From assembly GCA_013178185.1 (NCBI GenBank), contig JABLXC010000002.1, positions 164,948-228,947 on the forward strand: a DNA stretch of 64,000 bases, written 5' to 3'. This stretch comes from Anaerolineae bacterium. Lineage in GTDB: Bacteria > Chloroflexota > Anaerolineae > Anaerolineales > Anaerolineaceae. The translations under genes and the position numbers were made by a program. Positions 1 through 9,530 of the stretch are shown here, piece after piece (positions within the stretch are counted from its first letter, which is position 1; each line of letters begins with the position of its first letter). The notes under the pieces are model-generated. The model was not told where the DNA came from and did not search any database. It worked only from the letters and a program-made list of their open reading frames with translations.

Positions 1-2
1 AG

Positions 3-956
3 GAACTGCTCGCCAGAGATTTTGGCCTTTCTTTTAAAGTGACGGGGATTGCCACAGGGCGCCATGGCATGGCAATCGATCCTGAGGGGCTGGATCTGAC
101 CCAGGCGCTGGAAGTAATGAAAAGCGGTGGTTCGTTGAACGAGCTTTCGCGCCGCGCTGCGCCAGGCAGTGTGATGGAATTCATCCAGGACTGCCCGGCG
201 GATGTCCTTTTTGAAAACTCGCCGGTAAATGTGGAGAACGGCCAGCCGGCTGTGGATCACTTGAAAGCGGCGCTGGGGCGAGGCATGCACGCCATCACCG
301 CCAATAAGGGTCCGGTGGTGCACGCCCACCGCGAACTGACCGCACTGGCCGCTGCCAAAAATTGCCGCTTCATGTATGAATCCACCGTCATGGACGGGGC
401 ACCGATATTCTCTCTATTTCGCGGGGCGCTGCCTGCGGCAGAGCTGCGCGGCTTTCGCGGTATTCTCAATTCTTGCACTAATCTACTGCTGGGTTTGATG
501 GAGGAAGGAAAGGAATTCGACGAAGCCGTCAGGTATGCCCAGTCCATCGGCATCGCCGAGACCGACCCAAGCGGAGACATTGACGGCTGGGACGCTTCGA
601 TCAAAGTCGCAGCGCTGATTACTGTGATGATGGGCATACCATTCAAACCGCAGCAGGTAGATCGCCAGGGCATCCGCGCCGTGACCCCCCAAATGATCCG
701 CGAAGCCCAACAGGCTGGAGAGCGCTGGAAGCTGGTCTGCACCGCCCACAGGGACGGCGACGAGGTCAAAGCGCGTGTCGCGCCAGAGCGTGTCTCGGCC
801 GGTTCTCCGCTGTTCAGCATCAACGGAACCAGTTCCTTTGTCCAATTCGAGACAGATGTTCTGCCGGGGTTGGGGGTTGTGGAAAGCGACCCGGGGCCCG
901 AAACCACCGCTTACGGTCTTTTAGCCGACTGGTTGAACGCTGTGCGAAACATGTAA
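3..956 (+). CDS. hom: Homoserine dehydrogenase, 5'-truncated by window edge
   Basis: The reading frame is already open at base 3, so the N-terminal NAD(P)-binding half is outside the window and the GTG at 39 is an internal codon. What is visible is the rest of the nucleotide fold and the catalytic part of the homoserine dehydrogenase family: the ITANKGPVV segment, the STVMDGAPIF segment and the ILNSCTNLLL…EEG stretch, followed by AETDPSGDIDGWDASIK with its conserved acidic and lysine residues. The enzyme reduces aspartate semialdehyde to homoserine in threonine and methionine synthesis. No C-terminal ACT domain is present, so the protein appears to be the short type. The next gene begins within 20 nt. 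Confidence 0.87.
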   Translation, partial: ELLARDFGLSFKVTGIATGRHGMAIDPEGLDLTQALEVMKSGGSLNELSRRAAPGSVMEFIQDCPADVLFENSPVNVENGQPAVDHLKAALGRGMHAITANKGPVVHAHRELTALAAAKNCRFMYESTVMDGAPIFSLFRGALPAAELRGFRGILNSCTNLLLGLMEEGKEFDEAVRYAQSIGIAETDPSGDIDGWDASIKVAALITVMMGIPFKPQQVDRQGIRAVTPQMIREAQQAGERWKLVCTAHRDGDEVKARVAPERVSAGSPLFSINGTSSFVQFETDVLPGLGVVESDPGPETTAYGLLADWLNAVRNM

Positions 957-974
957 GCGAGCGCGTTGCCGGGC

Positions 975-2645
975 ATGAGCAGACCACCAGGCATCTTCCA
1001 AAAAGCAGGGGCATGGCTCAACCTGCGCTCCGGGCTGTTGATGGTGATCTTTACCGCCAGTTATCTGGCGGCTGCCATCGCTACGCTTCCGGCTTACGGC
1101 ATGACCTGGGACGAGGGGCTGGGAAACTTCTTCTTCGGCGAGCGCTATCTGTTCTACCTGCTGACCTTTAACGGCAAGTACCTGGACTTCAAGGCTGACC
1201 TGGCTTCGCTGGCAGGTTACCCGTTGCACCTTTTTCTTTCACCGCTGCGGGACTTTCCGCACGAGTTCCCAGCTCTCTTCGATACCCTCTCGGCCGGAGC
1301 GATGCACCTGCTGGCTTACCGTCTCCGATGGCTGGATCCGGTGGATGCCTTCCACCTGCCGACCGTCCTGGCAACCGCGCTGTTGTTGCTGGCGCTTTAC
1401 CGATTTGCCACCCCCCGCCTGGGCAAGACAGCCGCCTGGTTCGGGACGCTGCTGTTGGCTTTTGCACCACGCTTTTGGGCAGACCTGCACTTCAACGTGA
1501 AAGACATCCCTGAGATGGTATTCTTCTCGCTGACCATCCTGAGCTTTGCGGGCTGGTTAGAGCGCCCAACCTGCTGGAGGGCGCTGCAGACGGGGCTGGC
1601 GTTCGGTGCAGCGATCAGTATCAAGGCCAATGGCTGGTTTCTTCCAATTGTGCTGCTGGCGGGCCTGCTGCCGTGGAGCCTGCGCTGGCAGGACTGGCTG
1701 AGGCTGGCGCGGCATTTCTTGCAGCGCTCCGGCGATTACATCCTGATGGGGATAAGCGGGGCGGGCATCCTGCTGCTCTCGTGGCCTTACCTCTACGATA
1801 ACCCGCTGCGGATCAAGAATTATCTGAATTACATCCTTTCACAGGGAGGTCGCAGCGGCGCCAATGCCTGGAGCTGGCAGCCGATCAAGATGGTCTCGGC
1901 AACGCTGCCTGAAATCCTGCTGATCTTCCTGCTGGCCGGCATCGGGATCACAGTTTACCGGGCGGCCGTCCAGCGTCGCGCCTTTCACCGCTTACTGCTG
2001 GCCTGGTGTCTGCTGCCGGTCCTGCGCATCTCGCTTCCGGGGATGGTGAACTTTGATGGCATACGGCATTTCGTAGAATTCTTACCGGCGGCCTGCCTGC
2101 TGGCAGGCGTTGGCATACAGGCGCTGATCGAACGAGCAGGGCGCGCCTCCCGGCTGGCGCAGGCCGGAAGTGCAGCAGCTCTGGCAGGCTGGCTGGCGCT
2201 CTCCACCCTGCTGGCCTGGCTGGGGTACGGGCCTTACCAGCACGTCTATTTCAACCACCTATGGGGCGGCCTGCCGGGGGCCGCGGCTCAGTTTGGGCAA
2301 GCAGAAGCAACCGATTATTGGGGGACAACCTACCGCGAGGGCATGAACTGGTTAAGCGCCGAGGCGCCGCCCGATGCAAGTATTTACGTCCCGGTCGCAC
2401 GATGGCTGGTGCACCTGCCGTCCTCCCTGTGGCTGCGGGAAGACCTGCGGCTGTTCCCCGAAGACCAGACGCCCACGCCGGACGGCCTGGCTTCGCCCAC
2501 TTACGTGATGTTCATCACCCGGCCAGAGGCCGAGAACGAGCTAACTCGCTTTTGCCAGGAAAACTTGCAACCCGTGTACCAGATCACAGCAGAAGGCGTT
2601 GCATTGCTAAAAATTTACCGGCTGGACCGGGCAGAAGGGAGCTGA
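975..2645 (+). CDS. GT-C-type polytopic membrane glycosyltransferase-like protein
   Basis: About 556 residues with roughly ten hydrophobic segments. A short acidic motif (MTWDEG) follows the first membrane segment, as in PMT/ArnT-type GT-C glycosyltransferases, where an Asp/Glu in the first outer loop is catalytic. A KDIPEM motif lies near residue 180, and the C-terminal soluble stretch carries PPDASIYVP. Such enzymes move sugars from polyprenyl-phosphate carriers to proteins or lipids on the outer face of the membrane; the substrate cannot be read here. ATG at 975 is chosen over TTG at 966, but neither has a clear ribosome-binding site. The next gene starts 3 nt after the stop, so the two are probably co-transcribed. 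Confidence 0.7.
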   Translation: MSRPPGIFQKAGAWLNLRSGLLMVIFTASYLAAAIATLPAYGMTWDEGLGNFFFGERYLFYLLTFNGKYLDFKADLASLAGYPLHLFLSPLRDFPHEFPALFDTLSAGAMHLLAYRLRWLDPVDAFHLPTVLATALLLLALYRFATPRLGKTAAWFGTLLLAFAPRFWADLHFNVKDIPEMVFFSLTILSFAGWLERPTCWRALQTGLAFGAAISIKANGWFLPIVLLAGLLPWSLRWQDWLRLARHFLQRSGDYILMGISGAGILLLSWPYLYDNPLRIKNYLNYILSQGGRSGANAWSWQPIKMVSATLPEILLIFLLAGIGITVYRAAVQRRAFHRLLLAWCLLPVLRISLPGMVNFDGIRHFVEFLPAACLLAGVGIQALIERAGRASRLAQAGSAAALAGWLALSTLLAWLGYGPYQHVYFNHLWGGLPGAAAQFGQAEATDYWGTTYREGMNWLSAEAPPDASIYVPVARWLVHLPSSLWLREDLRLFPEDQTPTPDGLASPTYVMFITRPEAENELTRFCQENLQPVYQITAEGVALLKIYRLDRAEGS

Positions 2646-2648
2646 GAC

Positions 2649-4340
2649 ATGGCCGCCGCCTTGCTGATCGGGCTTTACAGCCTGGGCTTGTGCACTCTTT
2701 ACGGGCTGTTCGCCGTCTGGTTGACCGGCAAGGCAGCCGGTAAGGACTTTGCACCACCTCCGCTCACGACGGTATGGCTGGCCGGTTTGTGCGTCGTCAG
2801 CGCGCTGGCCTCTCTCCTTTCTCTGTTCATGCGCTTGGGGCTTGAAGCCAACCTGATCCTGCTGGCCGGCGCGGCGGCGATTGCAAGCTGGCTTTGGAAA
2901 ACAGGCTACCTGAAATGGCAATGGCCGCCCCTCTCGCTGCACCCGCTTGCGGCGCTGGCGGGCCTGCTATGTTTACTGATCGTCCTGGAAATCGGCACTC
3001 AGCGAGCCAATAATCCAGATACGGGCATTTACCACGCCCAGGCCATCCGCTGGATCGAGACTTACCCGGTCGTCCCCGGCCTGGGAAACCTGCACACCCG
3101 TTTCGCTTACAACTCAACCTGGCTGGTCGCCAATGCCCTCTTCAGTTTTGCGTTCACCGGCTTACGCTCCTTTCACCTGCTACCGGGCGTCTTCTACCTG
3201 GTCTTTTTGTGGGATCTGATCGGGGGGGTAAACCGCCTTCTCAAAGGCGGAGGCCACTCCAGCGATATCTTTCAACTCATGTTGCTGCCGACTGCGATCT
3301 ACACGCAGGGCAACGCGTTCTCTTCCCCTGGCACCGACTTTCCCGCGATCCTGCTAACCTGGATGATGACGGTGGAATGGATGCGCTGGATGGAGGAAGA
3401 GTCGCGGCGCTGCTCCTTCAGGCCTTATCTGCTGGCGCTGCTGGCTGCCAGCGCGCTGACGGTCAAACTTTCTACGGCGCCGCTGTTGCTGCTGGCTGCC
3501 GGGGCGGCCGTGCGGATCGCCGTTAGAAAGGAGTGGAAGGGGCTGCTGGCGATGGCGGCGCTTGGGGTACTGGCGCTGTTGCCCTGGGTCGCCCGCAACG
3601 TTGCTCTCTCCGGTTACCCGATCTTCCCCGAATCATCAATTGACCTTTTTTCAGTGGATTGGAAAATCCCGCCGGATATCGCCACCGCCGAAAAGGAGTC
3701 GATCGAGAGCTGGGCAAAGATCCCGCGCCTGGAGGTGGCAACCGTCCAGGCCATGCCGCTGCGGGAATGGGCTACCACCTGGTACTTCAACCAGACCGCC
3801 AACCGCAAAGCGATGCTTTGGGGGATCCCGGTTTTGCTGGCGGGCTTTTTGCTTTTTTCGCTTCTCTTTCCTGCGCGCGGCAGGGCACTCCTGATGCGCC
3901 TATGGCCGTACAAACTGGCTTATGCAACTGCGCTGCTGGGGGTGGTCTTCTGGTTTTTGAACGCGCCCAGCTTCCGGTTTGGGATCGGTTGGGTGACCAC
4001 GGCGCTGCTGCTGGCGCTATTGCCCTGGGCGCTGCTGGCGGCAGGCTGGTTCAAACGCCCCGCGCTGATGTGGCGGGGAGCGGCGGTGATTATCCTGGCT
4101 TACCTGGCATTGATGGTAGCGCAATCCTTCCAGGCCGAAACCTTTGCGCAACGGCTGCTCTACCCGGACGATTATATCCGCCTGCCCACCCATCCCTGCG
4201 AGTTCAGCGGTTTCACGGTGATGTGCGCCGATTTTTACCAGGAGTGCTGGTACGACCCCTTCCCTTGCGTACCAGGGGGCAACCCGCAAGTGGAGATGCG
4301 GGGCGAGACTTTCCGCCAGGGGTTCCGCTGGATCCAATAA
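2649..4340 (+). CDS. Polytopic membrane protein, possible GT-C-like family
   Basis: A 563-residue protein with about 11–12 predicted membrane segments and a short Cys-containing C-terminal tail. The segment NPDTGIYHAQAIRWIE…VPGLGNLHTR…FNST-like recalls the LIC_10190-type membrane proteins, which are uncharacterised and probably GT-C related; this is resemblance from memory, not a search. ATG at 2649 has GGGAG 7 nt upstream. It lies 3 nt after the previous membrane protein, suggesting a two-gene surface-glycan operon. Confidence 0.65.
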   Translation: MAAALLIGLYSLGLCTLYGLFAVWLTGKAAGKDFAPPPLTTVWLAGLCVVSALASLLSLFMRLGLEANLILLAGAAAIASWLWKTGYLKWQWPPLSLHPLAALAGLLCLLIVLEIGTQRANNPDTGIYHAQAIRWIETYPVVPGLGNLHTRFAYNSTWLVANALFSFAFTGLRSFHLLPGVFYLVFLWDLIGGVNRLLKGGGHSSDIFQLMLLPTAIYTQGNAFSSPGTDFPAILLTWMMTVEWMRWMEEESRRCSFRPYLLALLAASALTVKLSTAPLLLLAAGAAVRIAVRKEWKGLLAMAALGVLALLPWVARNVALSGYPIFPESSIDLFSVDWKIPPDIATAEKESIESWAKIPRLEVATVQAMPLREWATTWYFNQTANRKAMLWGIPVLLAGFLLFSLLFPARGRALLMRLWPYKLAYATALLGVVFWFLNAPSFRFGIGWVTTALLLALLPWALLAAGWFKRPALMWRGAAVIILAYLALMVAQSFQAETFAQRLLYPDDYIRLPTHPCEFSGFTVMCADFYQECWYDPFPCVPGGNPQVEMRGETFRQGFRWIQ

Positions 4341-4358
4341 TCAGGTAGCGGGAAGGGG

Positions 4359-6443
4359 TTATTGCGCCAATTGCAAATGACCGATGGCATAGAAGCCGTC
4401 GCCGCGCAGCGGGTAGACACGCAACCGGTCAAAACCGCCAGAAACAGCCTGAGGCGGAACACTCAAGGTATAGAGCGTCAGCCCTTCTGAAAGGTTTAGC
4501 CCTGCCACGGTTTGCGAAGCGACCTCGGCGTCTTGGAGGCGGTACACAATGGCGTAATCGTCGTTGTTGTCCAGCGTGAGCTGCACCGAAGCAGCGTGAG
4601 AAACCCCGCCCAGCGCGATCTCCAGGCCGTTATCGCCGAACTTGACCACCCCTGGGCTGTCGCTGGGCGTCCCTTGCGGCTTGGGGATGGCAAGGTCCGC
4701 CAGCTTGACCCGCTCCATCTCGTAATACCGGTAAAGGTCCTGGTCAATCAGGGCATCATAATGCCCGGTATTCAAACGCCAGATCTCGACCAGCCGCCGG
4801 GGATCGAAGAGTTCCCCCCGGATGATCAGCGAAAGTTTTTGGTAATAGGATCCCAGCTTGGCATCCTCAAAACGGTCTTCGCCGGATTGGAGCGTCTCCA
4901 GATAGCCACGCGGCAACGGGCGGTAGAAATGCCCGATGCGCCAATTTTTGCTGTAGAGCGCCGGCAGGCGAGCCAGCAGCGGGTCTGAGAGGGCGTAACG
5001 ATCCACGATATGCACCGGCGGACCGGCAAAATAGCCGAACACGCCGATATTGATGTGCGTCCGCACGCGCTGAGAAGGATCCTCCAGCGCAGCCTGGCGA
5101 GCATCAAGCCCCCAACGGCGGTAGTAATGATCCGGCATCTCGCCGCCTTTCAGCCCGCGCAGCAGGCCGGTGTAAACGTAATAACACAAACGCTCGTCGG
5201 CAATGCCATGCGCATCGGTCGGGCAGCGCTCTGGCTCGCGTTGAATTTCGAGCGTGAGCACGCGGTAGGTTGGTAGCGGAGAAAGCAGCCCCAGGACCAC
5301 CAGCGCGGCCGCAACCAGGAGGGCTTGCTTCCAGCGGGCACCTTTTGAAACCACCGCGCCACCCAGCAGGAAAGCGCAAAGAAGCAAGGGAGCCGAAAAG
5401 AAACGCCCGCCCATGAAATCGCCACCGATTTTAAGGATATAGCCCAGGTACAACAAGACGCCAACCGAGAGAAAAAGGCCGCGCCGCTTTCGATCGCAAA
5501 TCCCTGCCAGCACGCCACCCACAAGCGTGACCAGCGTAACGGGGTCGCGCTGTGCCAGGTCTGCAAAGGCATATCCCCCCTGTCGGAGCAGTTCCAGCGA
5601 GGGGATGCCGGTATTCAGCTTGGCATAGAAGGTATTGGGAAAAGGAAAGCCATAATAAAGTAGCGAGAACGCCTCCCAGGCAACCAGCGGGAATTGCCCG
5701 GCCAGCAGCGGCAGCAATCCGCGCCGCCGTTGCGCAAACCAGGCGGAAGCCAGCGCCGGGAGGACCAACAGCCCGGCATCCAGCCTGTTAAGCATCACCA
5801 GCGAAGCGGCAAGCGAGAGCAGGAAGAGATCCACCTGCTGAAGCGGCCTGGCAAGGTAAATCGCCAGAAAGAGGAGGAGCAAGAGGTGCGTCAGGGGATT
5901 TTCCAGGCCGGAGGTAGCGTAATCTACATAAGCGGCAGAAAACGCCAGCGGGATCAGGCCAAACGCGGCAACCCAGGGCGAAGGGGAGATTTTGATAAAA
6001 AGCAAAACTGCTGCCGCCGAGACCGCCAGCGAAAGAAAGATGCTGCTGAAGTAGATTTCTCGCGTGAAAAAGACGACTGCGCTCAGCAGGAACATCCAGA
6101 GCGGGTGGGTGTACGCTTGAACGCGTTCATCCACATTCCAGGTAAGCCCGTATCCCTGGATAAAATTATCCACGGTACGGAAGGTAATATAGGCGTCATC
6201 GCTCAACCAGGCGCGTCGGAAGGCGAAGAGCAGAAACAGCAGAGCGATCGTGCCAACAGCCAGCCAGGCGAGGGCGGTTTTCGTGATTTTCTTCTCAGCC
6301 GATCCCCCAGCCCCTTTCGCTAGTTTGGGAAGGGGATGAATTTGGGGATTTGGCACTATGCGCCACCAAATCCCCGTGAAACCCATCATGGCTGGAATAT
6401 GAAATCCGATTTTAGAATTTATAGAACCCCTATCGAAAGTCAT
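4359..6443 (-). CDS. AftB/ZomB-like polytopic membrane protein (putative GT-C arabinofuranosyl- or glycosyltransferase)
   Basis: A protein of about 694 residues. After a hydrophilic N-terminus it has a first membrane segment, then SDDAYITFRTVDNFIQGYG and the ERVQAYTHPLWMFLL motif. This is the pattern of the AftB/ZomB-like membrane proteins, in which the Asp pair after TM1 is the presumed catalytic site. About ten further membrane segments follow, then a soluble C-terminal domain with many aromatic and charged residues. The frame stays open to 6671, but ATG at 6443 is chosen because AGGAG lies 6 nt before it. Residues about 19–50 are encoded by a palindromic DNA element (see the repeat). It converges on the plus-strand membrane genes. 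Confidence 0.65.
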   Translation of the reverse strand: MTFDRGSINSKIGFHIPAMMGFTGIWWRIVPNPQIHPLPKLAKGAGGSAEKKITKTALAWLAVGTIALLFLLFAFRRAWLSDDAYITFRTVDNFIQGYGLTWNVDERVQAYTHPLWMFLLSAVVFFTREIYFSSIFLSLAVSAAAVLLFIKISPSPWVAAFGLIPLAFSAAYVDYATSGLENPLTHLLLLLFLAIYLARPLQQVDLFLLSLAASLVMLNRLDAGLLVLPALASAWFAQRRRGLLPLLAGQFPLVAWEAFSLLYYGFPFPNTFYAKLNTGIPSLELLRQGGYAFADLAQRDPVTLVTLVGGVLAGICDRKRRGLFLSVGVLLYLGYILKIGGDFMGGRFFSAPLLLCAFLLGGAVVSKGARWKQALLVAAALVVLGLLSPLPTYRVLTLEIQREPERCPTDAHGIADERLCYYVYTGLLRGLKGGEMPDHYYRRWGLDARQAALEDPSQRVRTHINIGVFGYFAGPPVHIVDRYALSDPLLARLPALYSKNWRIGHFYRPLPRGYLETLQSGEDRFEDAKLGSYYQKLSLIIRGELFDPRRLVEIWRLNTGHYDALIDQDLYRYYEMERVKLADLAIPKPQGTPSDSPGVVKFGDNGLEIALGGVSHAASVQLTLDNNDDYAIVYRLQDAEVASQTVAGLNLSEGLTLYTLSVPPQAVSGGFDRLRVYPLRGDGFYAIGHLQLAQ
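6310..6375. repeat. Palindromic element inside the 5' part of a coding sequence
   Basis: GGGGATTTGG at 6344–6353 and CCAAATCCCC at 6366–6375 form a perfect 10-bp inverted repeat around a 12-nt loop. Next to it CCCCTT (6311–6316) faces AAGGGG (6330–6335). The block lies in frame inside the AftB-like gene, upstream of its first membrane segment, and encodes a Pro/Trp-rich stretch unlike the rest of the protein. Confidence 0.55.
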
Positions 6444-6741
6444 GCAGCGCTCCTGTGATGCCTTGACGGCTGGATTATAACGTAAAAAGCGTGCCCTTCT
6501 CGCTGCGGTCGGGGATGCAAAGATCGCGACGGGAAATTCGTTTTTTGGAAAAGAGAAAAGGAACGGAGGGGCGCGCTGCGGATGGGGAAGGGCAGGGCGA
6601 TTGGAACCAGAAAGGAATGGAATGAATAGAGGCATGGGGAAGCGGGAGCTGGGAGAGAGAGAAGGGGGCATGATGCGGTTATACAGCGAGTGGGGAGTGA
6701 ATACAAGCTATCAAAATTAACAGGTTAACCACTCAGTTTTA

Positions 6742-7215
6742 AGGGGTTTTGAGATGTGATGGCAGGGGTTGGGAAGGCGGCGTCTCGGCCGCGAAGCGCC
6801 CTGGAGTGCTCTCTTTCAGGGTCGGTGTGCCCAAACCCATTAACAGGCGAGGCGAGGCCGGGTTGGCGGTGGGGGTGGGGGTTGACGTGACCGTCTCGGC
6901 CGCAGTTAGGGTGGGGGTAGGGATTTCCGTCGGTGTCGGTGTTGGGGTCGCGCAGCACCCTGGAACGCTCTCTTCCAGGGTGGCTTCCTCCTGAGCGGCC
7001 CGGCGCGCTGCGAGGCGAAGGCGTTCAGGTAGATCATCCCTAACTATCGCTGTCGAGGTCTTCCACCGCTCCGAAACCCACCACCCTCACCCGGCGGGCG
7101 TCGTTGTTGATCCCGCTCACCGTCTCCTTCAAGACGTTGTCGATCCACAAGGTGAGGTCGCGGTCATTTATGCGCGGGCAGCCGGCGGCGGTAAGGTGGA
7201 TTCCCGCCGCTTTTC
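6742..7215 (-). pseudogene. Decayed Thr/Pro-linker protein gene remnant
   Basis: No intact gene covers this stretch. On the minus strand one frame from about 7210 to 7041 reads GIHLTAAGCPRIN…, resembling the C-terminal His motif of SGNH/GDSL hydrolases, and ends at a stop. A different frame then gives an Ala/Arg-rich helix and a (Thr-Pro)n linker, ATPTPTPTEIPTPT, ending at a stop near 6742. Together they look like one secreted-protein gene broken by a frameshift. Two imperfect copies of a CCCTGGAa…TTCCAGGG hairpin unit (about 6797–6822 and 6958–6980) lie within it. The low-complexity plus-strand open frame here (GVGVDV…) is the complement of the Thr-Pro codons and is not a gene. Confidence 0.5.
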
Positions 7216-7363
7216 TCGCATAGCATTTTTTGAAAATATGAGGTATGCTTAATACTGTCTGGCGGGATTGGCTTACCTACCAGACCAGGTCAGGTGAAGC
7301 CGGTCCGGCTAGATCTGTTCATCATTCACGAATTCACATTTCCCCGGACTCCAGGAGGTTGCT

Positions 7364-7921
7364 GTGATCAAAGATACCCTGAAAGAAGCTGAAACCCGCA
7401 TGAAAGGCGCGATCCAGGTTCTGGAAGATGACCTGGCAGGGATTCGCACCGGCCGGGCCTCGCCGGTCTTGCTGGAGCGCTTGCAGGTCGAGTACTACGG
7501 CATGCCCACCCCGTTGGTTCAGCTTGCTTCCATCAGCGTCCCCGAACCCCGCCAGCTTCTCGTCCGGCCTTTTGACGCCGCCACGCTCAAGACCATCGAG
7601 CGCGCTATTCTGGCTTCGGACCTTGGCCTTACGCCCAATAACGATGGCAAGGTGATCCGCCTTAACTTGCCCCCCCTGACGGAAGAGCGCCGCCGCGACT
7701 TGGTTAAGGTGGTCAACAACCGCACCGAAGAGGCCCGCGTGGCCGTGCGCAACGTCCGCCGCGACCTGCTGCGCGATCTACGCGAGTTTCAGCAGGAGAA
7801 GCTGATCTCAGAAGATGATCTGAAAACCGGCGAAGAGGAACTGCAAAAATTGACCGACCAGATGATCAAGCAGGTGGATGCGGTGGCGGAACGAAAACAG
7901 AAAGAGATCATGGAGGTTTGA
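7364..7921 (+). CDS. frr: Ribosome recycling factor
   Basis: 185 residues, the usual length. It starts KDTLKEAETRMKGAIQVLEDDL and has GRASPVLLERLQVEYYG near residue 32, then RLNLPPLTEERRRDLVK and VAVRNVRRD, all signature segments of the L-shaped ribosome recycling factor. With EF-G it splits the post-termination ribosome. The start is GTG at 7364, supported by AGGAGG 5–6 nt upstream. It is followed after 12 nt by uppS and then cdsA, a common bacterial order. The usual upstream partners rpsB, tsf and pyrH are absent; a gene remnant occupies that position. Confidence 0.97.
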   Translation: MIKDTLKEAETRMKGAIQVLEDDLAGIRTGRASPVLLERLQVEYYGMPTPLVQLASISVPEPRQLLVRPFDAATLKTIERAILASDLGLTPNNDGKVIRLNLPPLTEERRRDLVKVVNNRTEEARVAVRNVRRDLLRDLREFQQEKLISEDDLKTGEEELQKLTDQMIKQVDAVAERKQKEIMEV

Positions 7922-7933
7922 CCCTTCGCGATT

Positions 7934-8701
7934 ATGGCACAAGAAAAAACATATAAGCCGCTTTCAAAAATTCCTACGCATGTCGCCGTCATCATGGACG
8001 GCAACGGGCGCTGGGCGCGCGCCCGCGGTCTGCCGCGCCTGGCCGGACACCGCGCCGGCACGGAGAACTTACGGCGCGTCATCACCGCCTGTGTGGAATT
8101 TGGCATCCAATATCTCACCATTTATGCTTTTTCCACCGAAAACTGGGAGCGTCCGCAAGAAGAAGTCTCTGGCCTGATGTCTATCGTGGAAGATGTCATT
8201 GACCGTGAGCTGGATGAACTGCACCGCCAGGGCGTTCAGCTCCGGCACATTGGCCGTCTTGAACGCCTGAACCCGCAATTGCAGAGTAAGGTTCTCGCAG
8301 CCATCGAGAAGACCAAAAACAATACCCGGTTAATTCTTGCCATTGCGTTCAATTACGGCGGGCGCGATGAAATTGCCTGTGCAATCCGTCACATGATCTC
8401 CGATGGCGTCAAACCCGAAGACGTGACCGATGAATTGATCGGGAAATATCTTTTTACCCATGGCATCCCCGACCCCGATATCATCGTGCGCACTTCTGGC
8501 GAAATGCGCATCAGCAACTTTCTCATCTGGCAAGCCGCTTACGCAGAATGGTACGTTACCCCGACCTTATGGCCGGATTTTGACAAAGATGAACTATACA
8601 AGGCACTGGTTGAATACGCTCAGCGCGAGCGTCGCTATGGCCGCGTCCTTGAGACTTCGGAGTGCGTACCGGATGTTGGTAAAACGCCTGCTGGTCGTTA
8701 A
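7934..8701 (+). CDS. uppS: Isoprenyl transferase (undecaprenyl diphosphate synthase)
   Basis: 255 residues. The N-terminal catalytic motif [13 protein letters not shown] carries the essential Asp; the pyrophosphate-binding segment [11 protein letters not shown], the FSTENWERP motif and the C-terminal [15 protein letters not shown] and [12 protein letters not shown] motifs are all present. It condenses isopentenyl diphosphate in cis onto farnesyl diphosphate to make the C55 lipid carrier for cell-wall and surface polysaccharides. It lies between frr and cdsA, and its 3' end overlaps cdsA by 29 nt, which suggests translational coupling. Confidence 0.96.
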   Translation: MAQEKTYKPLSKIPTHVAVIMDGNGRWARARGLPRLAGHRAGTENLRRVITACVEFGIQYLTIYAFSTENWERPQEEVSGLMSIVEDVIDRELDELHRQGVQLRHIGRLERLNPQLQSKVLAAIEKTKNNTRLILAIAFNYGGRDEIACAIRHMISDGVKPEDVTDELIGKYLFTHGIPDPDIIVRTSGEMRISNFLIWQAAYAEWYVTPTLWPDFDKDELYKALVEYAQRERRYGRVLETSECVPDVGKTPAGR

Positions 8702-9479
8702 TCTTCTTATCCCTGCTCTTGTTCTTCTGATTGTTCTGGGGGGCTGGCCGTACACCCTGCTGATACTATTTGCCCTGGTTTGGGCTGCTTGGGAATACTG
8801 GCGTATCTTTCATGACGGTGGATATTCGCCCGCACTGGCAGTGTTGGCCGCCGGCGTTATTTCGCTGGTGTTGGGACGCGTCTTTTGGAACTTCCAATAT
8901 TCCGATATCATCCTCAGCGTCTTCGTACTCGTTGCCATGGCAGCGCATGTTCTCAGGTATGAGCGCGGCCAGCCGCAGGCCGCCGCTGATCTTGGCATCA
9001 CGTTAGGCGGCATTCTCTACCTCGGCTGGCTTGGATCGTACCTCATCTCGCTGCGCAATCTTCCGAACGGGATATGGTGGACGCTGCTGGTGCTACCTTC
9101 TGTCTGGCTGGCCGACAGCGGGGCTTTTCTGTTTGGGCGTCGTTTTGGCAGGCATCCCCTTGCCCCCAGGGTCAGTCCAAGCAAGACCTGGGAAGGATAT
9201 CTCGGCGGTATTTTGTTTGGCGTGGCCGGCACCGTATTGCTGGCCTGGCTCTGGCAACTCAGAGCGGCGGAGGTCACGCCAGTAAAAGGTTTGGTCATTG
9301 GTCTGACGCTTGCAGTTCTCACGCCCCTAGGCGACCTGGGCGAGAGCATGATCAAGCGCCAGTTTGGTCTCAAAGATTCTGGCAACGTTCTACCCGGTCA
9401 CGGCGGCATCATGGACCGCATCGATTCCTGGTTGTGGGCGGCAGTGATCGGGTATTATCTCGTCATTGGGTTGGGGTAA
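8673..9479 (+). CDS. cdsA: Phosphatidate cytidylyltransferase (CDP-diglyceride synthase)
   Basis: 268 residues with seven to eight membrane segments. The C-terminal CDP-alcohol signature is clear: [12 protein letters not shown], then [22 protein letters not shown] and [14 protein letters not shown]. It makes CDP-diacylglycerol from phosphatidate and CTP at the membrane, the branch point for phospholipids. The open frame extends upstream to 8460 but that part is only uppS read out of frame; ATG at 8673 is chosen, with GGAG 10 nt before it. Confidence 0.95.
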   Translation: MLVKRLLVVNLLIPALVLLIVLGGWPYTLLILFALVWAAWEYWRIFHDGGYSPALAVLAAGVISLVLGRVFWNFQYSDIILSVFVLVAMAAHVLRYERGQPQAAADLGITLGGILYLGWLGSYLISLRNLPNGIWWTLLVLPSVWLADSGAFLFGRRFGRHPLAPRVSPSKTWEGYLGGILFGVAGTVLLAWLWQLRAAEVTPVKGLVIGLTLAVLTPLGDLGESMIKRQFGLKDSGNVLPGHGGIMDRIDSWLWAAVIGYYLVIGLG

Positions 9480-9530
9480 CTACCGCTGGCAAACCAGCGG
9501 TAGATCAGCATACAATTCAGGAGCGAAGAT

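Noticed and set aside
6749..6994. Plus-strand frame rich in Gly-Val repeats
   Set aside because: It is the complement of a Thr-Pro codon run of a decayed minus-strand gene; no start signals.
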